Source of the DNA: Anaerococcus urinomassiliensis
Lineage (GTDB): Bacteria; Bacillota; Clostridia; Tissierellales; Peptoniphilaceae
Assembly (NCBI RefSeq): GCF_900128425.1
Contig: NZ_LT635782.1
Location: forward strand, 1,066,501-1,130,500
Length of the DNA stretch: 64,000 bases
Direction of reading: 5' to 3'
Shown: positions 63,418-64,000 of the stretch, piece by piece
How the letters are laid out: the number at the start of each line of letters is the position of its first letter
Numbering within the stretch: the stretch's first letter is position 1
Program-made: the position numbers and the translations under genes
Notes under the pieces: generated by a model
What the model was told of the DNA's origin: nothing
The model's input: only the letters and a program-made list of their open reading frames with translations
Databases searched by the model: none

Positions 63418-64000
63418 TTATACTTTTTAATATATTTAAGGCTTTTTCTCTAGCTTCTTGTAAGTCATCCGCAAAGATTGTAAATCCACTAGCTCTGATA
63501 TGGCCTCCACCACCGTTTTCACGGGCAGTTTTTGATACGTCAACATCTTTTGACCTAAGTGATGCCTTGAACTCATTTGGCCCATATTCTTTGATAATCA
63601 TAGAAACATCGACACCATCTAAATCTCTTAGTTGGTTTACAACATTTTCTGCATCACCAATTTGGACTCCATGTTTCTCTACAAGGTCTTTAGATGCTAT
63701 TGCAAACACTTTATTGCCAATAAATTCAGCATTAGCAATCATTTCGTTTTCAAATTGCATCACTTTAATCGGTTTGGATTGGTATAAATTTCTGTAGATG
63801 TATTCCATATCAGCGCCAGCTGTGGAAAGTCTGCCAGCAGTCACAAAGGTGTTTTCTGTTACATTTGTATACAAAAATCTACCAGTATCTGTGACAATTC
63901 CTGTAAATAATAAGCTTGCTGTAATCTTATCTAGGGGAAGGTCAAGTCTATCTATAATTTCATAAATAAGTTCACATGTAGCTGGAGAATCATCAACTAT
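63410..64000 (-). CDS. nrnA: DHH/DHHA1 phosphoesterase (NrnA-like), 5' end beyond the window
   Basis: The frame is open to position 64000 (about 196 residues visible). The DHH part shows IVDDSPATCELIYE and GIVTDTGRF; DHHA1 ends in GGGGHIRASGF. NrnA degrades nano-RNA and pAp. Position upstream of truB matches other Firmicutes. Confidence 0.92.
   Translation of the reverse strand: MVDDSPATCELIYEIIDRLDLPLDKITASLLFTGIVTDTGRFLYTNVTENTFVTAGRLSTAGADMEYIYRNLYQSKPIKVMQFENEMIANAEFIGNKVFAIASKDLVEKHGVQIGDAENVVNQLRDLDGVDVSMIIKEYGPNEFKASLRSKDVDVSKTARENGGGGHIRASGFTIFADDLQEAREKALNILKSIND

Overview
The window is AT-rich DNA from a low-GC Firmicute. The housekeeping blocks (nrnA-truB-ribF-rpsO-pnp, ftsK-pgsA-recA, tilS-hpt, coaX-dusB-greA-lysS) and protein character suggest a Gram-positive anaerobic coccus of the Peptoniphilaceae type (Anaerococcus, Peptoniphilus, Finegoldia). 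That placement is inference from gene content; no 16S gene is present.

Region 1 (1-2441): an ABC exporter-type gene running off the left edge and a divergent AraC regulator. They share an intergenic region with a near-perfect Fur-like operator, which suggests iron-controlled siderophore or metal transport. It is unclear whether these are host genes or ICE cargo.

Region 2 (about 2526-42110): the body of a Tn1549/CTn5-type integrative conjugative element, transcribed right to left. From the right end the order is: a small CD1845-like membrane protein; a translationally coupled operon repA-dnaC-pcfB-antirepressor-traG(virD4); a cargo pair (ClbS/DfsB-like, PIN nuclease); a transfer operon (SSB-like protein, Maff2, VirB6/TrbL, small membrane protein, PrgI, VirB4, NlpC/P60 hydrolase, DUF4315, coiled-coil surface protein, DUF4366); an AlbA_2/ATPase regulator; a type IA topoisomerase; an orphan C5-cytosine methylase; a 2TM-GAF plus Panacea gene pair; a 2547-residue methylase/SNF2 helicase; and an OB-fold protein. 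No ICE relaxase or integrase is in the window; they presumably lie left of position 1. Four contiguous ~23-bp iteron-like repeats inside repA look like an internal replication origin.

Region 3 (29824-38375, nested in region 2): an 8,552-bp mobilizable element integrated in traG by its own large serine recombinase. It carries a MobQ relaxase, a MobQ-type oriT with the TAAGTGCGCCCTT core, a DUF3847 protein, a TnpW-like protein, and cargo (alpha/beta hydrolase, SAP-domain protein, NTF2-like gene). Precise excision would restore a 596-codon traG. An IS21-family element (31168-33615, 5-bp target duplication) is inserted in the NTF2-like gene, giving three levels of nesting.

Region 4 (42114-64000): chromosomal core, mostly minus strand: lysS (with an extra C-terminal tRNA-binding domain), greA, dusB, coaX, a DUF5673-like membrane protein, hpt, tilS, divIC/ftsB, an S4-domain protein, two DUF2382 stress proteins, dinB (+), recA, pgsA, ftsK, an ABC-2 export operon, pnp, rpsO, ribF, truB and a partial nrnA. 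Gene ends are well marked by intrinsic terminators.
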